Source: Maribacter sp. HTCC2170
Lineage (GTDB): Bacteria; Bacteroidota; Bacteroidia; Flavobacteriales; Flavobacteriaceae
Direction: 5' to 3'
Assembly (NCBI RefSeq): GCF_000153165.2
Contig: NC_014472.1
Span: 3,804,305 to 3,868,304, forward strand
Length of the DNA: 64,000 bases
Position 1 is the stretch's first letter. The number at the start of each line of letters is the position of its first letter. The translations under genes and the position numbers were made by a program. Below, in pieces: positions 53,862 through 62,200 of this stretch. The notes below the pieces were generated by a model. That model was not told the DNA's origin, made no database searches, and saw nothing but the letters and a program-made list of their open reading frames with translations.

Positions 53862-54131
53862 TTAGTTCAACTTATTCAATTGATCAACTAAACCAGTAGC
53901 TTTCTTCTCAAGTTCTTCACGAACTTTGTTAAGATGCTGCTTTCTGTTTTCAACGTCTCTTTGGTTTACTTTAGCAATTAAATCATCAAAAGTCTCGATT
54001 GCAGAATCGATTATTTTGGCTCCTTCTTTTGAATCTTGCTTGTTATTGGCCGCTTCAACGATATAAACCGCTTCAATTATATCACCCAAAACAAAATTTA
54101 TATCCTTTTTTAAATTTCTTATACTTGCCAT
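53862..54131 (-). CDS. conserved-looking small helical protein
   Basis: An 89-residue cytoplasmic protein, almost all helix and highly charged: SIRNLKKDINFVLGDIIEAV, then SAIETFDDLIAKVNQRDVEN and a C-terminal coiled-coil-like end (EELEKKATGLVDQLNKLN). I do not recall a named domain. A -7 box lies about 17 bases before the ATG and a terminator after it, so it is a separate transcript. Real-gene confidence is good; function unknown. Confidence 0.78.
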   Translation of the reverse strand: MASIRNLKKDINFVLGDIIEAVYIVEAANNKQDSKEGAKIIDSAIETFDDLIAKVNQRDVENRKQHLNKVREELEKKATGLVDQLNKLN

Positions 54132-54147
54132 CTTAATTATTTTTTTG

Positions 54148-54155
54148 CAAAAATA
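54148..54155 (-). promoter_or_regulatory. -7 promoter box of the small helical protein gene
   Basis: Minus-strand TATTTTTG, exact TAnnTTTG, about 17 bases upstream of the ATG at 54131. Confidence 0.5.
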
Positions 54156-54202
54156 CTATTTTTAGTTTCCCCCGTTCTAGAGAAATCTATTTATTTTATT
54201 GA

Positions 54203-55171
54203 TTATACGGTAACTTCCAACAATTTCACCCCAGTTGTTTTAAAATGAACATAATTTGAAATTGCCGGAATTAAAGCAGTCTCACCTTTATTTAATTCAA
54301 CTGTTCCTGCCTCTGTACTTATATCAACTTCCCCCGCTACGCACATATAAATGATAAAAGAATCCCTACTTGAAATATCTTGCTTTAGCTCCTTAGTTAA
54401 GTGAATATAGTTTGTCTTAAAATAAGGACAATCAACCATTTCATTGATATTATTTTCATTCTGGGAATACGACACCTTAAAATCATCCTTCTTCTCATAA
54501 TCCATGGCATCCAAAGCCAATTCGGTATGTAATTCCCTTAAGTTCCCCGCTTTATCTTTTCGATTAAAATCGAATACACGGTAGGTTACATCCGAAGTTT
54601 GCTGTATTTCAGCCAAAAGAACCCCCGCGCCTATGGCATGAATTTTTCCTGTATTGATAAAAAAAGTATCCCCTTCTTTAACAGATTCATAATTCAACAA
54701 GTCCAACAAAGTGTTATTCTCCAAACTCTGCGAATATTCTTCTTTTGACACATTCTTATTAAAGCCTACAATCAAGTCAGCACCTTCATCAGCATCCATT
54801 ACATACCACATTTCAGTCTTGCCAAAAGAATTATGCCTTTCCTTTGCCAATTCGTCATTTGGATGCAATTGTATTGATAAATCTTGTTTAGCATCTATAA
54901 ACTTGATCAAAATTGGAAAATCTTTTCCAAATCTCTGTACAACACTTTTACCCAACAGGGCAGGGGCGTCGTTATCTATTATTTGTTGTAAGGAGGTTCC
55001 TTTGAGTTCACCGTTGGCCACGACGGATACATCACCCTCTACCGCAGAAAGCTCCCAACTCTCGCCTGTAATTTCACTTGTACTGGGTTTACCCAGTACT
55101 TTTTTAAGCTTTTTTCCTCCCCAAAGTCTCTCCTTAAGAATGGGGTCAAATTTGAATGGATATAGTTTCAT
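54203..55171 (-). CDS. manA: mannose-6-phosphate isomerase, class I
   Basis: A 322-residue cupin-type zinc isomerase that interconverts mannose 6-phosphate and fructose 6-phosphate, feeding GDP-mannose and surface glycans. KERLWGGKKLKKVLGKP starts the family. Zinc ligands appear as QDLSIQLHPNDELAKE (Gln, His), GKTEMWYVM (Glu) and NTGKIHAIGAGVLLAE (His). The length is that of the short class-I isomerases of Gram-positives and Bacteroidota. It follows the QueD-like gene by 37 bases on the same strand. Confidence 0.93.
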   Translation of the reverse strand: MKLYPFKFDPILKERLWGGKKLKKVLGKPSTSEITGESWELSAVEGDVSVVANGELKGTSLQQIIDNDAPALLGKSVVQRFGKDFPILIKFIDAKQDLSIQLHPNDELAKERHNSFGKTEMWYVMDADEGADLIVGFNKNVSKEEYSQSLENNTLLDLLNYESVKEGDTFFINTGKIHAIGAGVLLAEIQQTSDVTYRVFDFNRKDKAGNLRELHTELALDAMDYEKKDDFKVSYSQNENNINEMVDCPYFKTNYIHLTKELKQDISSRDSFIIYMCVAGEVDISTEAGTVELNKGETALIPAISNYVHFKTTGVKLLEVTV

Positions 55172-55208
55172 TCCTTAATCTATTATTCTTGATTATGTTT
55201 ATTTTGGA

Positions 55209-55616
55209 TTAACCAGAAAAAGTTACAAAGTTTCGAGGTGTTTCGTAAAGAACAACTTCAAGTTCTTTACTGTCATCTATGTATGGTCGAAGTTTATTCC
55301 AAATGACCACTGCAATGTTTTCAGCTGTTGGATTCAGATTTTCGAATTCAGGCACTTCAACATTAAGGTTTTTATGATCTAGAGAGTCTTCTATTTTTTC
55401 CTTTATCAACGTTTTAAGTACTTTCATATCCATAACGAAACCGGTTTCCTTGTCAATTTCTCCGGTTACACTAACCACTAGGTCATAATTATGTCCATGA
55501 TAATTAGGATTATTACAAATACCAAATACCTCATTGTTTCTGGAATTATCCCAATCTTTCCTATACAAACGATGGGCTGCATTGAAATGGGCCTTTCTAC
55601 TAACCTTAACTTTCAT
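55209..55616 (-). CDS. 6-pyruvoyl-tetrahydropterin synthase/QueD-family protein
   Basis: A 135-residue T-fold enzyme. Zinc histidines are in AHFNAAHRLYR (first) and NYHGHNYDLVV (second and third); the catalytic Cys is in FGICNNPNYHGHN; the pterin-anchoring Glu is in LYETPRNFVTF. These fit either 6-carboxytetrahydropterin synthase (QueD, queuosine pathway) or PTPS. It overlaps the idi gene by 11 bases, suggesting coexpression. Other queuosine genes are not in the window. Confidence 0.88.
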   Translation of the reverse strand: MKVKVSRKAHFNAAHRLYRKDWDNSRNNEVFGICNNPNYHGHNYDLVVSVTGEIDKETGFVMDMKVLKTLIKEKIEDSLDHKNLNVEVPEFENLNPTAENIAVVIWNKLRPYIDDSKELEVVLYETPRNFVTFSG

Positions 55617-56142
55617 TATAACTGTTCTGTATTAAGTGATCATAGAATTTTTTAAAGATAATCTTGAACCAAACTGTATATTTTTCAGGATTTTCAGCAA
55701 TATCAATCTTTATTTCCTCTGGTTTCATCCATGTAAAATCGGCAACCTCGTCAGGGTTAATCTGGGGGTTACCATTATAAAAACCCATCATTACATGGTC
55801 TAATTCGTGTTCCGTAAGTCCATTATCAAAAGGAGCCTTATAAATAAAGTGAAACAATTCATTCAAATCTGTTTCAAAACCCATCTCTTCAATAAGGCGT
55901 CTTTTACCAGCTTGAATATTGGTTTCACCCAATCGTTGATGACTACAGCAAGTATTGGTCCACAAGGAAGGAGAATGGTATTTATGGGCAGCTCTTTGCT
56001 GAAGCATTATTTCCCCTTTCCCATTCATCACAAAGACGGAAAAAGCCCTATGAAGTTGCGCTTTTTCATGAGCTTCCATTTTAGGCATTGTACCTATTTC
56101 CTCGTCCAGTTCATTGACAAGAATCACTTCTTCTTCCTTCAT
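55606..56142 (-). CDS. idi: isopentenyl-diphosphate delta-isomerase, type 1
   Basis: A 178-residue Nudix-fold enzyme that interconverts IPP and DMAPP for isoprenoids. The active-site Cys is in TNTCCSHQRLGE (with metal-binding His), the Nudix-like helix is AGKRRLIEEMGFE, and the Glu motif is in LTEHELDHVMMGF. The type-1 family length (about 180) fits. It overlaps the QueD-like gene, and its -7 box nearly touches the ATG. Confidence 0.95.
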   Translation of the reverse strand: MKEEEVILVNELDEEIGTMPKMEAHEKAQLHRAFSVFVMNGKGEIMLQQRAAHKYHSPSLWTNTCCSHQRLGETNIQAGKRRLIEEMGFETDLNELFHFIYKAPFDNGLTEHELDHVMMGFYNGNPQINPDEVADFTWMKPEEIKIDIAENPEKYTVWFKIIFKKFYDHLIQNSYNES

Positions 56143-56146
56143 TAGA

Positions 56147-56154
56147 CAAAAATA
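56147..56154 (-). promoter_or_regulatory. -7 promoter box of idi
   Basis: Minus-strand TATTTTTG, exact TAnnTTTG, ending 4 bases from the idi ATG. Transcripts from it would be leaderless or nearly so. Confidence 0.5.
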
Positions 56155-56212
56155 ACACCTTTGATCAACTTAATGGTTAAGGGTATAATAAAAAACGAAG
56201 TAGTTGATGTAT

Positions 56213-57175
56213 TTAGAAAAACCTTGGTGACTTCAGGTAGCCCTTGGTTTTGATAAAATCATATCTGAATATTATCTCAAATGACCCGTCATTGAAAGCG
56301 GCACTACCAAGTTCCGTTATCTCGCGATCATAGGCCATACCTATCAACAAAGATTCGTTAACTTGAAAGCCGACCATTCCACTTAGAGCTGCATCCCATC
56401 TATAAGCGGCACCAAGTATAAATTTATCATTCATCATAAAGTTTGCTGAAAGATCAAGCTGTAACGGAGCTCCTTGTACAACTTTAGAGAGTACTGTTGG
56501 CTTGAATTTTAGATTAGTGTTCAAATCAAAAACATAACCCGTTATCAAATAAAAATTCATTTGCTCTTTTGCCGTTGAGATTGAAGACTCATCAAAATGT
56601 GAGGTCTGCAAAAATCTGGGAACCGAAAGTCCTGCATAAAACTTGTTCGTATGATAATAAACACCTGCTCCAAAATTTGGCGAGAATTTATTGTCAATAT
56701 CCTGTTGCAAGGTTACATCGGGTGCAAATTGGTTTAGTTCTGAGAAACGTATGTCTAATAAATGGGCACTACCTTTTACACCAAAACTAAGTTTTCCTTC
56801 ATCAGAAGTCTTAACCGTATACGAAAAATCAATATCAAAATAGGTTTCAGATGTGGGGCCAATCTCATCGTTCACCAAAGACACCCCCATACCCATACCG
56901 TTGTGCCCTATTGGTGAATGTAGGTTTAAAGTTTGTGTTTTAGGCGCACCTTCAAGTCCCACCCATTGTGATCTATGTAGAGCCGCTATACTCAGGTGCC
57001 CCCTTGATCCGGCATATCCTGGATTTACACTAACAGTATTATACATATACTGGGTGTATTGCGCATCTTGTTGTGCATGTAAATTACTATTGAAAAATAG
57101 TACTATCAATCCCATGTACCCAATAATTCTAACTGAATAACCAATATATTTCTTGTAAATCTTCATGTTCATCAT
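56213..57175 (-). CDS. PorP/SprF-family outer-membrane protein
   Basis: A 320-residue outer-membrane protein of the PorP/SprF family, whose members help secrete or anchor partner proteins exported by the type IX system. Signal region IGYMGLIVLFFNSNLHAQ. The family start is QDAQYTQYMYNTVSVNPGYAG, then ALHRSQWVGLEGAPKTQTLN and HSPIGHNGMGMGVSLVNDEIG, followed by barrel strands ending IIFRYDFI. Its ATG overlaps the stop of the type-B sorting-domain gene by 4 bases, fitting the rule that such cargo genes travel with a PorP/SprF partner. Confidence 0.93.
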   Translation of the reverse strand: MMNMKIYKKYIGYSVRIIGYMGLIVLFFNSNLHAQQDAQYTQYMYNTVSVNPGYAGSRGHLSIAALHRSQWVGLEGAPKTQTLNLHSPIGHNGMGMGVSLVNDEIGPTSETYFDIDFSYTVKTSDEGKLSFGVKGSAHLLDIRFSELNQFAPDVTLQQDIDNKFSPNFGAGVYYHTNKFYAGLSVPRFLQTSHFDESSISTAKEQMNFYLITGYVFDLNTNLKFKPTVLSKVVQGAPLQLDLSANFMMNDKFILGAAYRWDAALSGMVGFQVNESLLIGMAYDREITELGSAAFNDGSFEIIFRYDFIKTKGYLKSPRFF

Positions 57176-59184
57176 CTATTTATATAAATATATCCTGACA
57201 TCGTAATTGTCTTACCAGTAACATCAACATAATCCAATATATAGAAATATGTTCCAACAGGCAGTTTATTATCTTGCTGTACAGTTACCCTTCCTTCAGA
57301 AGTTCCATCAAATACATTTCCTGATGTATTGTATGCTTTAGTAGTGTAAACAAGAACTCCCCACCTATTATAAATCCTTATGGTATTGTCAGGGTAATTC
57401 TGTAGTCCACCAATCCTTAAAACATCATGTACACCATCGCCATTCGGAGTTATTACATTGAATACCTCAACCTCCTCTTCAGGAGCATTCGGCTGTAGAT
57501 AATCTGGCGTACCATCACCATCTGTATCGTCATTTGAATAATCGCCATCACCGTTTAAGTCTTCATCAATCGTCAGTAACAAATCATTATCATCGTTGGT
57601 ATCTCTATAATCAGACTCACTATCACTATCAGTATTCGGCAAGTCGTTATAAGGATCATTTATTTCATCATTAACATCTATATCAATAGCTACAGACCCT
57701 TCATAGGCATCATCCATTCCATCATCGTCTTTATCTGAACCAATAAAAACAACATCCGGAATACCATCATGATCGTGATCATGGCCCTCAATATTATCAG
57801 GCACATTATCATTATCACTATCATCATCTAAATAATCTGGTAAACTATCCCCGTCGGTATCAACTGGGAATAACCCAACAGCTCCAACTTCGTAAGCGTC
57901 ATCAAGACCATTGGCATTAGCGTCAAGCAAACTTGGCTCAATATAATCAGCTGTTGTCTGTGCCTCTACATTATCAGGAATACCATCATTATCACTATCT
58001 ATATCAAGATAATCGGGATAACCGTCATTATCAGTATCAGTAGGATTAGTTGATGGGTCGCCATCTGCATCCAAATCAAGGTCTTCAAAACTATCTACAA
58101 TACCATCATCATCACTATCAATATCCAAAGCATCAGTTACAATTATTGAAACGGTTGCTGTACTGCAGTTTAATACGTTATCACAAATAGTATATGTGAA
58201 CGTATCTGTACCTACGAATCCGGTATTCGGGGTATAGAATACCACATCATCAGATGGATCTCCTGGCGTACCATTGTCCATCAATAATACCGCTCCATTT
58301 GTTGGACTTGTATTGGTTAATGTACCAACATTCGGCACGTCATTATCGTTTGCAAGAATATCAATATCTATCGGTGTATCTTCTTCAGTTACCACTGAAT
58401 CATCAATGGCATCAATAATTGGTAACACATCAATTGTTACCGTTGCAGTACTGCAATCACCTGATTGGTTACAGACCGTATAATCAAAGGTATCTGGGCC
58501 ATTATAATCAGGATTTGGTGTATAGGTTACGACATCGTCTGTTGGATTATTTGGTGTTCCATTCTCATTGATGGTAACTGATCCGTTTGTTGGATTTGTA
58601 GTTGTTAGGGTTCCTGTAGTTGGTAGGTCTGAGTCATTTGCATAAATATCAACAATTACCGGAACATCTTCATCTGTAGTAACCACATCATCAACCAGAA
58701 CTGCTGCTTGATCTATACATACCACGGTAAAGTTTGGTAAATCAAAACTATTTCCAGCTTTGGTTACCGTTGCCGTATACCGCTGTACGGTTAATGAAGA
58801 AAGTACCATAGGTCTTGTCTGATCACCAGTGACTGCCGGGTTCCAACTAACAGTAGCACCATTGGATAAATCCACATTGGCAGAAATATCCATGGTCACT
58901 TCGTTATCAGGTGATTTGCAATTGGTTACAATAAAATAACCAGTTGCGTTGGATCCGCAAAGTGTACCATCATAGGTTGCGAAATAAATACCTGGAGTTG
59001 TCACTTCGTAAAAGAAGTCCGTTCCCAATACTGTAAATGTATCAGAAGCTTCAAACCATTGGTAATTATGTTCATCTGTACTATTTGGAGCTTGCAATAA
59101 AAACTGTGCGTTTGATACAGCTATCCCCAGCATCGTAAAAACAAGACTGAGGATTAACTTTTTATATGTAGGGATTTGTTTCAA
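57172..59184 (-). CDS. cadherin/Ig-like surface protein with T9SS type-B sorting domain
   Basis: A 670-residue secreted protein. Signal LILSLVFTMLGIAVSNAQ. Two similar cadherin/Ig-like modules (DVVTTDEDVPVIVDIYANDS and DSVVTEEDTPIDIDILANDN) are followed by a long Asp-rich stretch of TSP3-like Ca-binding repeats (DSDDDGIVDSFEDLDLDADG and DSDNDGIPDNVEA). The C-terminal about 90 residues (NVITPNGDGVHDVLRIGG, RIYNRWGVLVYTT, VGTYFYILDY) are the gliding-motility-associated, type-B sorting domain. It is secreted by T9SS, probably with the adjacent PorP/SprF protein. It lies 30 bases after the giant repeat gene. Confidence 0.93.
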   Translation of the reverse strand: MKQIPTYKKLILSLVFTMLGIAVSNAQFLLQAPNSTDEHNYQWFEASDTFTVLGTDFFYEVTTPGIYFATYDGTLCGSNATGYFIVTNCKSPDNEVTMDISANVDLSNGATVSWNPAVTGDQTRPMVLSSLTVQRYTATVTKAGNSFDLPNFTVVCIDQAAVLVDDVVTTDEDVPVIVDIYANDSDLPTTGTLTTTNPTNGSVTINENGTPNNPTDDVVTYTPNPDYNGPDTFDYTVCNQSGDCSTATVTIDVLPIIDAIDDSVVTEEDTPIDIDILANDNDVPNVGTLTNTSPTNGAVLLMDNGTPGDPSDDVVFYTPNTGFVGTDTFTYTICDNVLNCSTATVSIIVTDALDIDSDDDGIVDSFEDLDLDADGDPSTNPTDTDNDGYPDYLDIDSDNDGIPDNVEAQTTADYIEPSLLDANANGLDDAYEVGAVGLFPVDTDGDSLPDYLDDDSDNDNVPDNIEGHDHDHDGIPDVVFIGSDKDDDGMDDAYEGSVAIDIDVNDEINDPYNDLPNTDSDSESDYRDTNDDNDLLLTIDEDLNGDGDYSNDDTDGDGTPDYLQPNAPEEEVEVFNVITPNGDGVHDVLRIGGLQNYPDNTIRIYNRWGVLVYTTKAYNTSGNVFDGTSEGRVTVQQDNKLPVGTYFYILDYVDVTGKTITMSGYIYINR

Positions 59185-59214
59185 ACTGATTTGGGTCGGT
59201 TTTCTTAATTCAAT

Positions 59215-62200
59215 TTATTTTACAACAAATACCACATTGATCAATGAGTTGTAATCTGGAGGTGTGCCCACTACATCATACTGCATAACTCCATCAGCAT
59301 CTATACTGTCAATATTTAACACGGCTGGATCAGCGAAAGTCACATAATAATAAAGTTCAGTTTTAGTATAAGTAGGTACAGCAGCTGGAGCCCCTGAACT
59401 TGCCATTGTAGGAGTCCCAAATTGATCAATATATTCTTGATACAAGTCGATTGTAATATTATTCACAATTGTAGAAGCATCTACTGCTATTGATGGTGGA
59501 TAAAATATTCTTGCCGCTTTTGACACAATTGGCGCAATATCCTGTATTACATCCTCAACAGTTGCTTCCGTTGTACCATCACCATCCACATCTACTGGTG
59601 TATCTGAATTAACTTCAGAAGCGGTTTGATCATCCGTGCTGCCTGCTGCCAATTCGGCCAAGGCTCCCTCCACTTCCGTGGCCGTGAAGTTGCCACCGGC
59701 ATCCGTTATGTTCACTTCATTTGCTATCTGGTCATCTGTACTTACATATCCACTAAGATCAACAGTTCCACCATCCTCTAAGGTCAAGGTGTTACCCGCC
59801 AAGCTCAAGGCCTGGTCATCAGTACTTACATATCCACTAAGGTCTACCGAGTTGCCATCGGCAATCGATAAGGTGTTACCGGCCAAACTCAAGGTCTGGT
59901 CATCTGTGTCCGTATCATCCAAGTATCCACTAAGATCAACGGTTCCACCATCCTCCAAGGTCAAGGTGTTACCCGCCAAGCTCAAGGCCTGGTCATCAGT
60001 GCTCACATATCCACTAAGGTCTACCGAGTTGCCATCGGCAATCGATAAGGTGTTACCGGCCAAACTCAAGGTCTGGTCATCTGTGTCCGTATCATCCAAG
60101 TATCCACTAAGATCAACGGTTCCACCATCCTCCAAGGTCAAGGTATTACCTGCCAAGCTCAAGGCCTGGTCGTCAGTACTCACATATCCACTAAGGTCTA
60201 CCGAGTTGCCATCGGCAATCGATAGGGTGTTACCGGCCAAACTCAAGGTCTGGTCATCTGTGTCCGTATCATCCAAGTATCCACTAAGATCAACGGTTCC
60301 ACCATCCTCCAAGGTCAAGGTGTTACCCGCCAAGCTCAAGGCCTGGTCATCAGTGCTCACATATCCACTAAGGTCTACCGAGTTGCCATCGGCAATCGAT
60401 AAGGTGTTACCGGCCAAACTCAAGGTCTGGTCATCTGTGTCCGTATCATCCAAGTATCCACTAAGATCAACGGTTCCACCATCCTCCAAGGTCAAGGTGT
60501 TACCCGCCAAGCTCAAGGCCTGGTCGTCAGTACTCACATATCCACTAAGGTCTACCGAGTTGCCATCGGCAATCGATAGGGTGTTACCGGCCAAACTCAA
60601 GGTCTGGTCATCTGTGTCCGTATCATCCAAGTATCCACTAAGATCAACGGTTCCACCATCCTCCAAGGTCAAGGTATTACCCGCCAAGCTCAAGGCCTGG
60701 TCATCAGTGCTCACATATCCACTAAGGTCAACGGTTCCACCATCCTCTAAGGTCAAGGTATTACCTGCCAAGCTCAAGGCTTGGTCATCAGTACTCACAT
60801 ATCCACTAAGGTCTACCGAGTTGCCATCGGCAATCGATAGGGTGTTACCGGCCAAACTCAAGGTCTGGTCATCTGTGTCCGTATCATCCAAGTATCCACT
60901 AAGATCAACGGTTCCACCATCCTCCAAGGTCAAGGTGTTACCCGCCAAGCTCAAGGCCTGATCATCAGTGCTCACATATCCACTAAGGTCTACCGAGTTG
61001 CCATCGGCAATCGATAAGGTGTTACCGGCCAAACTCAAGGTCTGGTCATCTGTGTCCGTATCATCCAAGTATCCACTAAGATCAACGGTTCCACCATCCT
61101 CCAAGGTCAGGGTGTTACCCGCCAAGCTCAAGGCCTGGTCATCAGTGCTCACATATCCACTAAGGTCTACCGAGTTGCCATCGGCAATCGATAAGGTGTT
61201 ACCGGCCAAACTCAAGGTCTGGTCATCTGTGTCCGTATCATCCAAGTATCCACTAAGATCAACGGTTCCACCATCCTCTAAGGTCAAGGTGTTACCCGCC
61301 AAGCTCAAGGCCTGGTCATCAGTGCTCACATATCCACTAAGGTCTACCGAGTTGCCATCGGCAATCGATAAGGTGTTACCGGACAAACTCAAGGTCTGGT
61401 CATCTGTGTCCGTATCATCCAAGTATCCACTAAGATCAACAGTTCCACCATCCTCTAAGGTCAGGGTGTTACCCGCCAAGCTCAAGGCCTGGTCATCAGT
61501 ACTGCCCGCTGCCAATTCGGCCAAGGCACCCTCTACTTCCGTAGCGGTGAAGTTGCCACCGGCATCCGTTATGTTTACTTCATTTGCTATCTGGTCATCA
61601 GTACTTACATATCCACTAAGATCAACGGTTCCACCATCCTCTAAGGTCAAGGTGTTACCCGCCAAGCTCAAGGCCTGGTCATCAGTGCTCACATATCCAC
61701 TAAGGTCTACCGAGTTGCCATCGGCAATCGATAAGGTGTTACCGGCCAAACTCAAGGTCTGGTCATCTGTGTCCGTATCATCCAAGTATCCACTAAGGTC
61801 AACGGTTCCACCATCCTCCAAGGTCAAGGTGTTACCCGCCAAGCTCAAGGCCTGGTCATCAGTACTCAAACCAGCACCATCTACCAGGATCCAATCCGAT
61901 CCATCCCATTGCATGATTTGATCTGCAGATGAACCATCTGCTATGTTTTCTAATCCTACGGCATTGTTCGCCAATTCTGTATTTGTAATGCCATTAGCAG
62001 AAACACCTAAAGTATAAGGACTTACTGTTGTCCCTGCCCCTGATCGCGTTAATGTGCCATCCGTTGCATTGGTCACTTCGTTTCCTATTACACCGTCATT
62101 TTCGGTAACGGTAACAGAACCTAAGTCTACTAAAGTCCATGAAGAAGTAGCATTATCCCATTGCATCACTTGTCCATCCGCAGTACCATCTGCTATATTC

